From the NCBI RefSeq assembly GCF_000471905.2, contig NW_006494789.1:8267543-8331542 (forward strand): a stretch of DNA of 64,000 nucleotides, read 5' to 3'. The notes beneath the pieces were generated by a model that saw only the letters and a list, made by a program, of their open reading frames with translations, ran no database searches and was not told the DNA's origin. Position numbers and translations under genes: made by a program. Positions 22,501 through 33,391 of this stretch are shown piece after piece (the first letter of the stretch is position 1; each line of letters starts with the position of its first letter). Origin of the DNA: Amborella trichopoda (taxonomy: Eukaryota; Streptophyta; Magnoliopsida; Amborellales; Amborellaceae).

Positions 22501-23644
22501 TATGTACGCAAGGTTACAAGCTGGAACCTCTATCACTCTTAAACGTGTGGCTGAAAATCTATGCTGTTGGTCACGTTTTGTTCGATCAAAGGGGGCCTTC
22601 TTGTTTTCTAGAGTGAATAGGAAATTAGTTGTTCATCTAATCCAGAGTCGGGCCCTGACTACCCAAGAGATCCCAATTACCAAAGCTAAAAGCACCTAAC
22701 ATATTGGTCCCTGACATTGCAGAAAAGAGAATAATTTCTTTCGAGCAAAATTAGAGATACTAAAGAAATGATATATCCCCAGCTTCATTCAATATCCGGT
22801 TCCCAAATCTTGAGATTTTTGGTATAAATTGTTATCTATAGTGGTGGTGGTGGTGCTATGTAAGACGCACATGGTGTATATAAACAAAAAATTTCGGCTA
22901 CGCACATGATGTATATAAACAAAAAATTACGGCTATTTCATTAGTGTGCTTACTAACAAGTAAGGTGGAAATAATTAAATCAAATTTACGACAATTTAAA
23001 GATCTTTTTCACTTTTTATATCGATTCACTCCAAGCTTTTACAATTTTAAAATCTCAAGATTTTGGATTAAATGGCTCTAAATATCCCTTTCATAGGGTA
23101 GATTTTGATATGGCGGCAAACTCTAAAAAGAGGATCACCCTTCAAAACCTAACAATCGTAATTATCTTCAAAACGATGAAATTTGAATTATAAATTTTTT
23201 ACTCTCAAATCCATGCTCACCAATGGAGAGTAAGTTGAGAAAATAGACTTCGAATTAGTGGCATTTACGTCATACACAGCTATACAAAACCCAAAGAATC
23301 CCTCTATTTTCCGCAAATCAGCAAAACCATTTTTAGTTATATTCTAGAGAGAGAAAATGATTGATATTCACTTTTAAAAGTACCTATCCCTTGCCGCCAA
23401 AGAAACCTAAGAGAAAGAATTCCTCTTTTTGAATGCAACAGAGCCAAAGGGAAGGTGCCCATATATGAGGACAGTCGAAGTGATGAAAAGAAAGATAAAA
23501 TGAAGGAAGAGAGAGAAAGCATGGGTCCCATTAAAAAAAAATGCATACGGTTTTAGAGAAAAGACAGAGGAAGAGAGGGAAACAGAGGAGAAGAAGAAGA
23601 CGAAGAACGCGAGATGGGAAGGTCGGACAAGAAAAGCAGATAGT
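22501..23644. other. Intergenic, no gene seen
   Basis: Apart from the short duplication at 22863-22934 and increasingly purine-rich sequence after about 23480, nothing can be supported. Confidence 0.5.
22863..22934. repeat. 37 bp tandem duplication
   Basis: ACGCACATGGTGTATATAAAC then AAAAAATT.CGGCT occurs twice in direct succession. Confidence 0.9.
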
Positions 23645-23656
23645 GAAAATGCAGAG

Positions 23657-23814
23657 AGTTTATGGTGTTATATCAGCATGTTTATAGGGAAGCAAACTCA
23701 TAGCTTTAGCCAAAAGGGCGGTGTCTTTATCTTCGTTTTTAGTCTCAGACGATGTAAATTCATTGTAATCTTTCTGTTTTAATCAATAAATTTTTTAACA
23801 TTGGTAAAAAAAAA
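23657..23814 (+). mobile_element. Short poly-A retroposon, likely 5'-truncated LINE
   Basis: A 158 bp insert ends in a run of nine A and is flanked by perfect 12 bp repeats GAAAATGCAGAG at 23645-23656 and 23815-23826. The body has an mRNA-3'-end look (TGTAATCTTTCTGTTTT, then AATCAATAAA). A poly-A tail inside a long target duplication is the signature of LINE-type reverse transcription at the target site. Which LINE family, or whether it is a processed fragment of a host mRNA, cannot be told from this length. Confidence 0.75.
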
Positions 23815-23826
23815 GAAAATGCAGAG

Positions 23827-24235
23827 GAGAGAGAAGGAAGAGAGAAAAACATAGAAGAAGAAGAAGAAAAATATGAGATCGAAAGAGGAGAGGGAAAAAG
23901 CAGAGAAGAAAAGAGAAAAGGAGAGGGACCGCATACTGTTGAGGCCTTGTGAGTGGGCAAAGTTGGGGCTGAGAGAGGTGGGGTATGGTGCGTTTGAGAG
24001 GGTTGTGTATGATGAAGATGCCCCTTCATATATTTCGAGAGTAATGATGAAAACTTTCAAGGCAAAACGTGTGTATAAAGTGAACGTTTCTAATCACACG
24101 ACTTATGTGATATGGGTCGTTGGAGGTGGCAGAGGAGAGTAGACAGAGGGGAGAGAGTGAGAGGGTGATGAGGAGAGAGAAAGAGTGGGAGAGAATAGAG
24201 AAAGAGAGGGAGGAGAAGAGAGGAGCAAAGTAAAA
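23827..24235. repeat. Purine-rich (GA/GAA) low-complexity tracts
   Basis: Two GA-rich tracts (23827-23930 and about 24130-24235) flank a less biased 200 bp. The frames on both strands here are low-complexity shadows. Confidence 0.7.
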
Positions 24236-24744
24236 AGTGATCCTTATGACTAAGTTCTTTGACAAGTTCTTAGTTTATTCTTGAAAACATTATTTCTCAA
24301 ATTCATTATGAGTTGGGAATTGAACTTTTTTTCTACCTCACTCTATTGCTCATTTTTAAAAGCTGATATGGTTTTCTTAATGAGCATACATTGTTCAACA
24401 AGTAGCTCTAAAGAAACTATCTTCATTTCGTCCCCATCTCGCTATTCGACGGAACCATTGGACTTTCATTGTCCATGTCTAACATAAATAATCAAATATC
24501 ATATGACATCAAGTATTGAAAAAATTATCACATGGAATGCATTCATCCAATAATACATCAACATAAAAAACAATTAGGAAGCAAAGTTATATATAATTGA
24601 AATAGAAATTTGCACGCATTTAAAAGTGTATGACAACGCATGTCTATTATAATGTCTAAAAGAAAAATGTAAAGCAAAGTTTTCATCCTACTAACTGTTC
24701 ACATGAATACATCTTAATTTCAAAAGTGAAAAGTATGACTTTCA

Positions 24745-25960
24745 ATTATGATCATTCCTACAATCCGTCCACATCTGCATTGCAAGTTCATCTTTGAATT
24801 TGGACCACTCATCTCTCTCCTTTTGACTCCTCCCAAATATTTCTAAATCTGAAAATTCCACTCTCTCAGGCTGGTTTCGATCATGCATTTTTCCTCTTCA
24901 TAGGCAGGAATATTACCACCTTCACCCATGAGGAAATTGTTGAAATATAACAGGCAACAACTATCTTATGTTTTGTTTAAGTAGGCAGTAGCCACTTTCA
25001 AGATAGGGGATCTTGCCATCAAAACTCCAAAAGCATGTTAAAGGATATTTCTGAGCAAGATTGTCGTTTATTAAATAGCTCCTTCTTGTTTCGTGGTATT
25101 TCTTTACCTCAACCACAATCATTCAACTAATAATGAGTTCTATGCTATAAGGGATAAAAAATCTTAGAATATTAGGGTACTTGGCATCTACCATATAGTA
25201 TTTCCGTACAAAATGAATATTCAATTGAGATTAAAGTCAATTGTTAGTCTGTACATTAGTTTATATGAACAAATATAGTTACAAAATTATAGTTGAAATA
25301 CCATTGAGAACTACAAGAGGATCATCACAGATGAGTGCTGAATGCAAAACATGAGAAGCAGCTGCAGAACATTCCTATATGGCAAGAATGAATTGAAATT
25401 GAAGGCTAATTAGCAAATGCCTAGGAGACTAGTCTGGACGGTTGTCAAAATACATGTGCTATCAATGGATCCAACACAATTCTATTATTGAGAAGCAATT
25501 AGGATAATGTTGGACACCACAATAATAAATCAAAAAGCACTAAACATGACCAACATGCATTATATTAAAATAATGAAAAAAAAAGTCCCATTATTAAAAT
25601 GTAGGCTCTAGTAGTTTGAAAAATTCTCTGTGAAGTCCTATGATTGCATTCAATGCTCGGTTAAATTGTCGACTGACAATTTCTCTCGAGTGACCAAACT
25701 CATGACCAATCGTACGTCAGTTCAGGTTGTGGCTTAAAGTGTGCAAGAACATCACAGATTGTTCGTTAAATGAAATACCCATTGTATCATCGATAGAGTT
25801 AATTATAGTTTTATGGTACTGTGTACCAATTGAATTACACTTTGGTGCAAATAATCTATGCACAAAATTCACTGAAATAGTACCACCCACAGCTAGAGTA
25901 GTACTTGTGAAAGGAAAATATATATTGTATATCCGGTTAATATAGAACGTGTATATTGTA
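24745..25960 (-). pseudogene. PIF/Harbinger transposase pseudogene
   Basis: On the minus strand, segments of a plant Harbinger (HARBI1-like) nuclease transposase appear in order but in changing frames. SVMFLHTLSHNLN, then SREIVSRQFNRAL (about 25770-25650) form the N-terminal helical region. NCVGSIDST (about 25480-25455) corresponds to the first catalytic aspartate block. AFNFNSFLPYRECSAAASHVL then DDPLVVLNG, KYYMVDAKYPN, FWSFDGKIPYL (where the catalytic glutamate block lies) and DEWSKFKDELAMQMW (about 24800) complete the C-terminus. Stops interrupt several segments, the usual DSRVL aspartate reads SHVL, and the ERxFGVLK glutamate block has decayed. It cannot encode an active enzyme. Element ends and the partner Myb-like ORF were not found. 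Confidence 0.8.
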
Positions 25961-25993
25961 ATCAGTATAGGAAGGGTAGGATATTGTGTCTGT

Positions 25994-25996
25994 AAG

Positions 25997-26029
<33 letters not shown>

Positions 26030-26040
26030 CGCAAAGAAAA
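25994..26040. repeat. Poly-A / A-rich tract
   Basis: About 22 consecutive A are followed by an A-rich GAAAA stretch, just outside the start of the Harbinger relic. It creates spurious lysine-rich frames. Confidence 0.9.
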
Positions 26041-26457
26041 GAAGATCAAAAGACTAAAAGAAATGTACATATCAGCATCTTCTCTAACCCATCCTTCAAC
26101 TTTCCAAACATGCCCCCCTTCTCCTCCACTCTTTACACTTTTTTTCTCTCATCAATTTCCTGTCCTCCAAATAAACCTTTTAAAACATATACCGGCTCCT
26201 CAGAACCTATGTGGTTGCACATGCTTAGCTCTCGTGCATTGAAAATCCTAACAACACGTGAGCGATCCGCCACTCAGATTATTGAAATATCTTCTTTTCC
26301 CTCGATATGTTTTCTCTATCTACCTCTCTCTTCTACCACGCATATGGGCACCTTCCTCTTGGCTATGTCTCGGTGAAGAATGGTCATTCTCTCATATGGG
26401 TTTCCACAACGAAGGATACATTCTTTTCTGTTAAAAGGTGAGTCCTATTATATTGGA

Positions 26458-26581
26458 CATGGTAGAATTTAATTAGGGAAAAAATAAATTCCTAAGAAGA
26501 TTAGGAAGTATATAGTTTTGATAAGGATAGAGAGAGGTGGTGGATATGGTAGAATTTAATTAGCGCAAAAAGAAATTCCTA
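26458..26581. repeat. Direct duplication of ~37 bp, 86 bp apart
   Basis: ATGGTAGAATTTAATTAG followed by an A-rich stretch and AAATTCCTAA occurs at 26459 and 26545. It is non-coding. Confidence 0.85.
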
Positions 26582-27228
26582 ATACTATTGGGATGGGAGC
26601 TGAAGGCGAAGATACGCAAGGCTCTCGACCATTTTGTAGGGTTTCATTCCATTTCGCAGACTTTCGAGGCCCGTCCAATATTTTTGCAATGCTTTCAACA
26701 TATGTATGAAATGATTCTCTTTTCTCTTTTTGATCCCCCATGTTTTTCTTTTATTTTTGGAAGGCAGATTTAAGGTCGTAACTCCGTGACTATGGGTGGC
26801 ATAGTTTTATTGTCATACAGCCAGGACGTGCGCTAGTAGTTTAGCTATCGTGTAGCTTGAACCTTTGTTTTAGGAGCAATACCTTTTATCCGCCGGCAAT
26901 GGGGGCCTCCTTTGTATCTTTCCTTGTATGGGACGTGTCGTGAATTGTCCTTGCAGTCACGTATTGACTGCCCACGGCAAAAAGAACATACCTTGGGATG
27001 AAGTCGTTTAGCATAGAAAAAAGGGGGATGAGAGCCATTTTAATTGGGTATTGATGGGGTTTGAGCTTGTAGGGTTGTGCCCGCAAAACCTTTTTGTCTT
27101 CTTCTCTTCTTTTGGGAGGTCAGGGTTCTTGAGCTTGGACCGCGGGTATCGCGTTTGCTTAGCGAATAGCTTCCTTCATGATGCTTTTCATCTTACCCCG
27201 GTTGCGATATATCTCCCATGGCCTGAGC
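26582..27228. other. Intergenic, nothing recognised
   Basis: No coding pattern, element end or RNA gene could be supported before the nested LTR block begins. Confidence 0.45.
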
Positions 27229-27318
27229 TGTCATTACCCCGCCCCTGACCCCTATCCCGTACTCGAGGGAGGGTAACCGAGTGTGGGTTCGCGATCCCAA
27301 GATAGCGCATGTCACTCA
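27229..27318 (-). repeat. Start of an older related LTR (left piece, interrupted)
   Basis: The sequence opens TGTCATTACCCCGCCCC and continues CCCGTACTCGAGGGAGGG...GTCACTCA. It parallels the first 90 bases of the intact LTR beginning at 27319 (TGTCACGACC...CCGTACTCGCTGGAGG...GCCACTCA). It is therefore the edge of an older LTR of the same family, cut by the insertion of the large element; its continuation resumes at 37174. Confidence 0.75.
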
Positions 27319-30300
27319 TGTCACGACCCTGGCCCTGTCCCCCTTACCGTACTCGCTGGAGGACGGTTGAGAGCGGGTCTGTGAACTGGAGGTAGCAAAT
27401 GCCACTCAGGTGGGAGTGGCTCGACGCTTTAATAATGCGGTAAACAAAGCAAACCATGGAAAAACTAAAACATCAACTTTGAATGTAGAAGCTAAAAACC
27501 ATACTCCAAAAATTCACTATATATCATTTATCAAAATCGTTACATATCAATTAGAGGCATCAGGGCCTGATAGTACACACAACCTACAATAAACAATAAT
27601 TAGGGCCAAAGTGCTCATAAAACCCACAATGAGAAAGAATTATCTTCTACAGCTTCGAGTTCCAAATGCCAGCAGCTTCCACTAGGCCAATCTTCTTCCA
27701 CCTGTGACTATTGTTCCGTAGAGATGGTAAAAATGATAAAATGAGCTATACAACCTAGCAAGTAAGTCTAGATACTAAGCATCAACAATGAATACATCCA
27801 AGTATTATAATATGCATTACTCATTCTTATCATAACAAAACTCATTCTTTCCATAACAAAACTCATTCTTTCGTTTATCACTGAGAGCATTTCATTCCAC
27901 AGTAAGCCCTTGGTCAGGTCATGCAATACAGCCAAAGCATGAGCCTAACCTGTATCAATCACATAAGCAGTCTGTAACAATCACTGAGTAAGGTATTGCA
28001 ATACGCTAAAAGCATGCGCCTAACCGGTAACAATCACATAAGCACTCTGTAACAATCACTGGATCAGGTAATGTTATACGCTTAAAGCACGCACCTAACC
28101 AGTATCAATCACATAAGAAGTCTGTAACAATCATAGGGTCAGGTCATGCAACACACTCAAAGCACGCACCAAACCGGTGTCAATCACATAAGCAGTCTGT
28201 AACAATCACTGGGTCAGGTCATGAAATATGCTCAAAGCACGCACCTAACCGGTATTAGTCACACAAGCAGGCCCTACAATACTCTAAAAGCAGGCGTTCC
28301 TCAATCTCAATCTTGGCCATGTGATACGTACAAAGTATGCCAAAGAATTATCATAGTATCTATCACTTCAATTGCACTACCAAGGGGTGCATAACAGAAC
28401 AATACCAACTACCAATGGGTGGCCCATTACGTAGTGGCCAGTATAACAATATAATTGGCATGTACATTATACTTACTAGCATAAGGCATTCATCGCAAGG
28501 GCTATCTCAAGGCACTTATACTTTATCAATTAGCATTCATACTCCATGGTCACATTTAATTACATGCATCACATAGCCATCACAGGGTATTAGCAGCTAT
28601 CAGACCATCACTCATTGTATGGTCGCATAGCATCGTGCTTATAACTCCGTGGCAGTTAACATATCTCAATCATTATAGGAAGACCATCCTATATCATTGA
28701 CATTTATCAATCCGCACACATAACACTCTGTCACATAATTGGTCAGTGAAAGATTCAAGCAAAAAGAGCATATTTTATCAACTCCATAACTGGGACCTTC
28801 TTGTAGGAAAAGAAGTACAATTGTCGAGCAGTGGCGGGTTTTAATATGATTTGAAGCCGATTTTAAAATAGATTTATTCAAATCTCACATGAAGGTGATT
28901 TGAATACATTTGGTCAGAGTTGAGTACAGAACCATGTAACAGGCAAAATTTTGAAAGTCTATGTGTTCTGTGGCATTGACATACCCCTCCTCTCTGAGCG
29001 TAGCTCCCAATCTAAGGAGAATCATAAAATAATTAAAACATGGAATTTCAAGCCCACTCAATAACATTTGAAATGACAGTAGTTTAAAGGCATTAAAAAA
29101 TCGTTTGACAGTTCAAAAGCTTGACACGAATCACACAATAGTTGCTAGAAATTTCCCGCAATAGCAACATGCCCCCAGCATTTTGGGGCGTACCTCATAA
29201 AATACGACATTAAGTTTGCTCAGAGATCTTTCAAACGGCGGAAGATTGAAAACATTTGGACATCGTAAGATGGGTCAACAGCTCGATGAAAAATAGGCAA
29301 TAATTGCTGGAAAATTCCAGCTATGGTGATGGTGACACATGCTCATACCTAGGGGTGTATTCCTTAAACCGTGTACAATTTTGAAATAGTATAAGACCAT
29401 AAATAAAATAGACTGGAATATATTTCATTCAAGACTGATTTGGGCTTGTTTGGACATCGTTTGGCCACTGAAAAGTGCATCATAAAAACAGTCACAGTTC
29501 TGGAAAATCTCAATACCAAGCTTAGCATACACTCAAGATCATTCAATACTTCATTAACTGAGATAAAACTTCATACAATATCTCATTCATATAAAACTAG
29601 CCTTACATGAGAACTATGCTACAACTTTTTACAACCACAAGTTCATTTCCACCGCTTAAACAATCGTGGCTTAGAGGCACGCAACTATTCTCAACCCCAC
29701 TCAAACTCATTCATACTCACAATTTTCACCCCATCATTAACCGACTAACAATATTCAAAACCTATTTCCTACTATTGTTGATGTAAAGAAGCTTGACCCA
29801 CTTACTTGAAGCTCACAACGCTCCAAACTCCACACATAGGTCACCTTCTTGCTCTTCGTGACAGCCAACAGCAGCGGCGACGGCAGTGAAGAGGGTTTCC
29901 ACCTTGAGCTCTCGAGAGAGAAAGTTTGAGGGGAAGGAAAAGGGAAGGCACACGGCGGTGCAAAAGGGAATGATTTATAAGTGCGTGGGTAGGTAAGATT
30001 CATTGTGGCTGGCATCGCAAGGTGGTTGGGGAAAAGGGTTGTGGCTGGCGTCACTTGTGCGGCGCGGCGTTGACAAATTCGGCGCGGTGCTGACCCTGTC
30101 TGCAGTCGTACCAGGTTGGTTGATTGCGGACGGCGTTACCCTCTGGTCACACGCGGCGATGCTCACACGGCAGCGACACTCGCAGCGTTACTATTCTCTG
30201 TCTTCACACACGGCGCCGGTCACTTATTCATGCGGCCCTCCTTTTTCTTCACGCACGGCGTTACTCCTTCCACCTTTCACTAGCGACGATACTCAGTTTC

Positions 30301-30698
30301 ATGCATGACGTTGCTTCAGACGACGATGCTTCAGCTTCTTCTCTCTCTTCAATTCATAGACGGCGCTGCCTCATGCCATGCACGACGTTACTCTTTACGC
30401 TTGTGGTGATGCCTTCATTTGTGCGTGGCGTTGCCTCTTGCGCTCGCGGTGATGTCCCTTATTCATACGCGGCATTACCATTTCACGCACTCGTTCCCTC
30501 TCATCTATGCACCGTGTTCCCTCTCATCTACACACAACATTCTCTCTCATCTACGCATGACGATACCTCCAAAATTCATAGATGGTGCTAAGTGTTCTCC
30601 CTTAGTGTTGGATGTGTACTCCTTTCTCTCTACCGCCAGGAGTGTCTAGGTCTCTATTGCTGTGAGTGCTTCAAGTCCAGAAAATTGTGGTCCTTACA
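27319..30698 (-). repeat. 3' LTR (3380 bp) of the large LTR element
   Basis: It matches 33392-37173 along its whole length apart from indels. Near 30000-30650 it contains GC-rich degenerate repeats of a CACGCGGCGTTAC-like word, and around 27911-28265 a 5-copy 73 bp array. Open frames in it (for example 28666-28881) recur at the same place in the other LTR and have no family features. Confidence 0.9.
27911..28265. repeat. 73 bp tandem array in the 3' LTR, 5 copies
   Basis: Each copy holds GGTCAGGTCATGCAATACGC, then AAAGCACGCACCTAACCGGT, ATCAATCACATAAGCAG and CTGTAACAATCAC. The copies have diverged by point changes. Confidence 0.9.
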
Positions 30699-30711
30699 TC
30701 ATCCCCTCTTT
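30699..30711 (-). other. Polypurine tract of the large LTR element
   Basis: On the minus strand AAAGAGGGGATGA lies directly before the 3' LTR start TGTAAGGACC. This is the expected place for plus-strand DNA priming and it fixes the element's orientation. Confidence 0.7.
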
Positions 30712-31204
30712 AAAAAGGATTTTGTCCACAAAATCATACATATGAAATTCTAATAATCGCGGGAGGGCACCCACACATCCACTACTTTCTCCTACAGCCG
30801 TCTACGTACTCATTTCAGTAATCACATAGTCTATACCTCACGTTTCACACACAATGTCAAGCTCTAACCACTTAGATACCTTAGCAATTCAGATACCCTA
30901 TTAACTCAACCGGTTCAGCCACTACATGCTGGCTATTGTTATCAGTCTATAAATAAGGTCCAGAAATACTCACAAGGCCGCACCTTACAAGCATTGATCA
31001 TACAATACATTCAAAACACACAAGGCAGAATCATAGTCACAAAACTAAGCCCTGCAATATGCCCAAAGCAGGCGCCTCACTACTATCAATCATAAGGTCT
31101 GGCCCTGCCACAAGCTCACAGCAGGCTTTCCATCAGTATCAATTACAAAGTCGAGCCCTACAGTACGCTTAAAGTAGGCACCCCAGTATAATCACAATAT
31201 CACA

Positions 31205-31740
31205 TTATGGCAATGCAATACGCTCAAAGCATGCTAATCAATCACATATCACAGTATCTCCATGCAATACACTCAAAGAATGCCAATCAATCACATATCA
31301 CAGTATGGCCATGCAATATGCTCAAAGCATGCTAATCAATCACATATCACATATCACAGTATGGCCATGCAATATGCTCAAAGCATGCCAATGAATCACA
31401 TATCACAGTATGGCCATGCAATATGCTCAAAGCATGCCAATCAAATATTACACTATGGCCATGCAATACGCTCAAAGCATGCCAATCAATCACATATCAC
31501 AGTATGGCCATGCAATACGCTCAAAGCATGCCAATCAATCACATATCATAGTATGGCCATGCAATACGCTCAAAGCATGCCAATCAATCACATATCACAG
31601 TATGGCCATGCAATATGCTCAAAGCATGCCAATTAATCACATATCATAGTATGGCCATGCAATATGCTCAAAGTATGCCAATGAATCACATACAGTATGG
31701 CCATGCAATATGCTCAAAGCATGCAATGCAGAATCACATG
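31205..31740. repeat. 48 bp tandem array in the interior, about 11 copies
   Basis: The unit is ATGGCCATGCAATACGCTCA, AAGCATGCCAATCAATCACA, TATCACAGT. Looser copies carrying CAGGCCCTGCAATACGCT flank it (31060-31200 and 31740-31930). The core CAATACGCTCAAAGCA is shared with the 73 bp array in both LTRs. The long frames here simply translate the repeat. Confidence 0.93.
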
Positions 31741-32272
31741 GTCAGGCCCTACAATACGCTCAAAGTAGCCACTTTACCAATATCATAAAGTCAGGCCCTG
31801 CAATACGCTTAAAGCAGGCACCCTATCGGTATCAATCACTATCGTTGGGTCTTACATTACGCTCAAAGTAGGCACCCTATTAGTATCAATCATGGTCATG
31901 CAATACGCTCAAATCAAGCCCAATAAACCATGTAGCACTCGCCATATTCATACCATGATTCATACATCATATTCACTCATCGCAAGATTGACCACACAGG
32001 TCAAAACATAGAACACTTATCAGTTGAATTACATGGCACATAATAGCTCTCAACTAGATGGGATAGGGCATACCCCTCAAGCAAAGTTCCACACAATTAT
32101 CATACTAAAAGGATCTCTATAAGATCCCCAATCAATTGCACACAATTTAAGCACAGTATGGCAAACAAGGTTTAAATTCTATTAGATATGCCAAAATATG
32201 GTATTACAATAACAATGGGAGGAACCAAGGTCCAACAAAATTCTGATTGCACACTACAATCAAAACACACTT

Positions 32273-33278
32273 CTAGTTCTCTGAAGTCGAGGTCTTCACT
32301 CCTTCCCCGTCGAGTGCAAAGACCCAACCCTGAGTCTTGTGTTTGAGCCCAGTCTTCAATGTTAGGCAGTCTCTAATCAGGTGGCTCGACTTGCCACAGT
32401 TGTAACATGCTTTTGTCTTTAGCCAGCTCTCGAAAGCCACATGGCCTTGCTTCCTGTAAGAGGTACAATGCATGAGCTGGCTCTGCTTGATGTCACCCTG
32501 GGAGGTCTTTTAGGTCTTGTTATTCCTCCTACTTTCCTTTTCTCGTGGACCCCCAGATGGCAGAGGAACTGTCCTTCACTTCTCTTTCCTCAGTCGATAT
32601 TCATCACAGTCATTTTCCACCATCATAGCCAACTCCACCAATTGAGAGAAGGCCTTAAGATTGGTCGATAAAACTCTCCCTTTGATATCGAGCAGCAAAC
32701 CTCACTCAAACTTGCTTTCCTTCCTAGCCTCCGTGTTGATGATATGCGGCGCGTATCAAGATAATTCAAAATTTTTTGCTTCATACTTATCAATGGTCAA
32801 ATTCCCTTGTTGTAACTCTATGAATTGAACCTCCTTCCTTTCCCTTACCGACTCAGGGAAGTACTTTTCATTGAAGGCCTCTAGAAATCCTTCCCAAGTA
32901 GGTTCTATCTCTTCCTCCTCCCAGGTCTGTTGGACCGAACGCCACTAATGTTCAGCTTCCCCTTTTAACATGAAGGTACCCAGCCTCAATTTTTGCTCAT
33001 CTGAGCACTGCAAAACTCTAAAGATCTTTTCCACTTGCATTAGCCATCTCCTTTCTCTACACCCCCTTGCCCTAAGAAAATTTGGGGTGCCAGCCTCTTA
33101 AATTTATCTATCAGGTTACCATCACGCTGCTCTAGGGCAGGGGTAGATAGGGCCGTCATTAACTCTTTGATGATTTGGGTCATGGCTCCCCTAGAAAATT
33201 TGCCACGAGGGCTTTAATGTCATAGTTACTGGTACTCCCATAGTAGCCACGAGCTCTTGCCATCTTAAACCTAGTCAT
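32273..33278 (-). pseudogene. Decayed gag of the large LTR element
   Basis: Beginning at a methionine at 33278, the minus strand shows a Ty3/gypsy-type gag in shifting frames with at least five stops. Visible in order are an N-terminal segment with STPALEQRD, the capsid-like block SDEQKLRLGTFMLKGEAEH, QTWEEEEIEPTWEGFLEAFN, EKYFPESVRERKEVQFIELQ, YAPHIINTEARKESKFE, and a CCHC zinc knuckle (CYNCGKSSHLIRDC, about 32420-32380). It would form the structural core of the retroelement particle. No protease, reverse transcriptase or integrase follows. The gag family assignment is firm; function is lost. Confidence 0.88.
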
Positions 33279-33375
33279 AGTAACACCCAATTGCTATTCT
33301 ATCCACCCACTACTCTACCCTATAACCACTCTAACGATACTCCTAAACTCCCTAAGCCAAGGAACCTATCCTGGC

Positions 33376-33391
33376 TGCTCTGATAATATAT
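33376..33391 (-). other. Primer binding site (Met-tRNA-like)
   Basis: The minus strand reads TATATTATCAGAGCAGCC right after the 5' LTR. TTATCAGAGC matches most of the common initiator-Met complement TGGTATCAGAGC; the first bases have decayed. Confidence 0.65.

Noticed and set aside
30124..30591. 155-codon frame in the left LTR
   Set aside because: It translates degenerate GCGGCGTTAC-type repeats, and the same place in the right LTR has different frames.
31205..31740. Regular repeats that could be taken for a CRISPR array
   Set aside because: The units are directly adjacent with no unique spacers, and the setting is a plant LTR retrotransposon.
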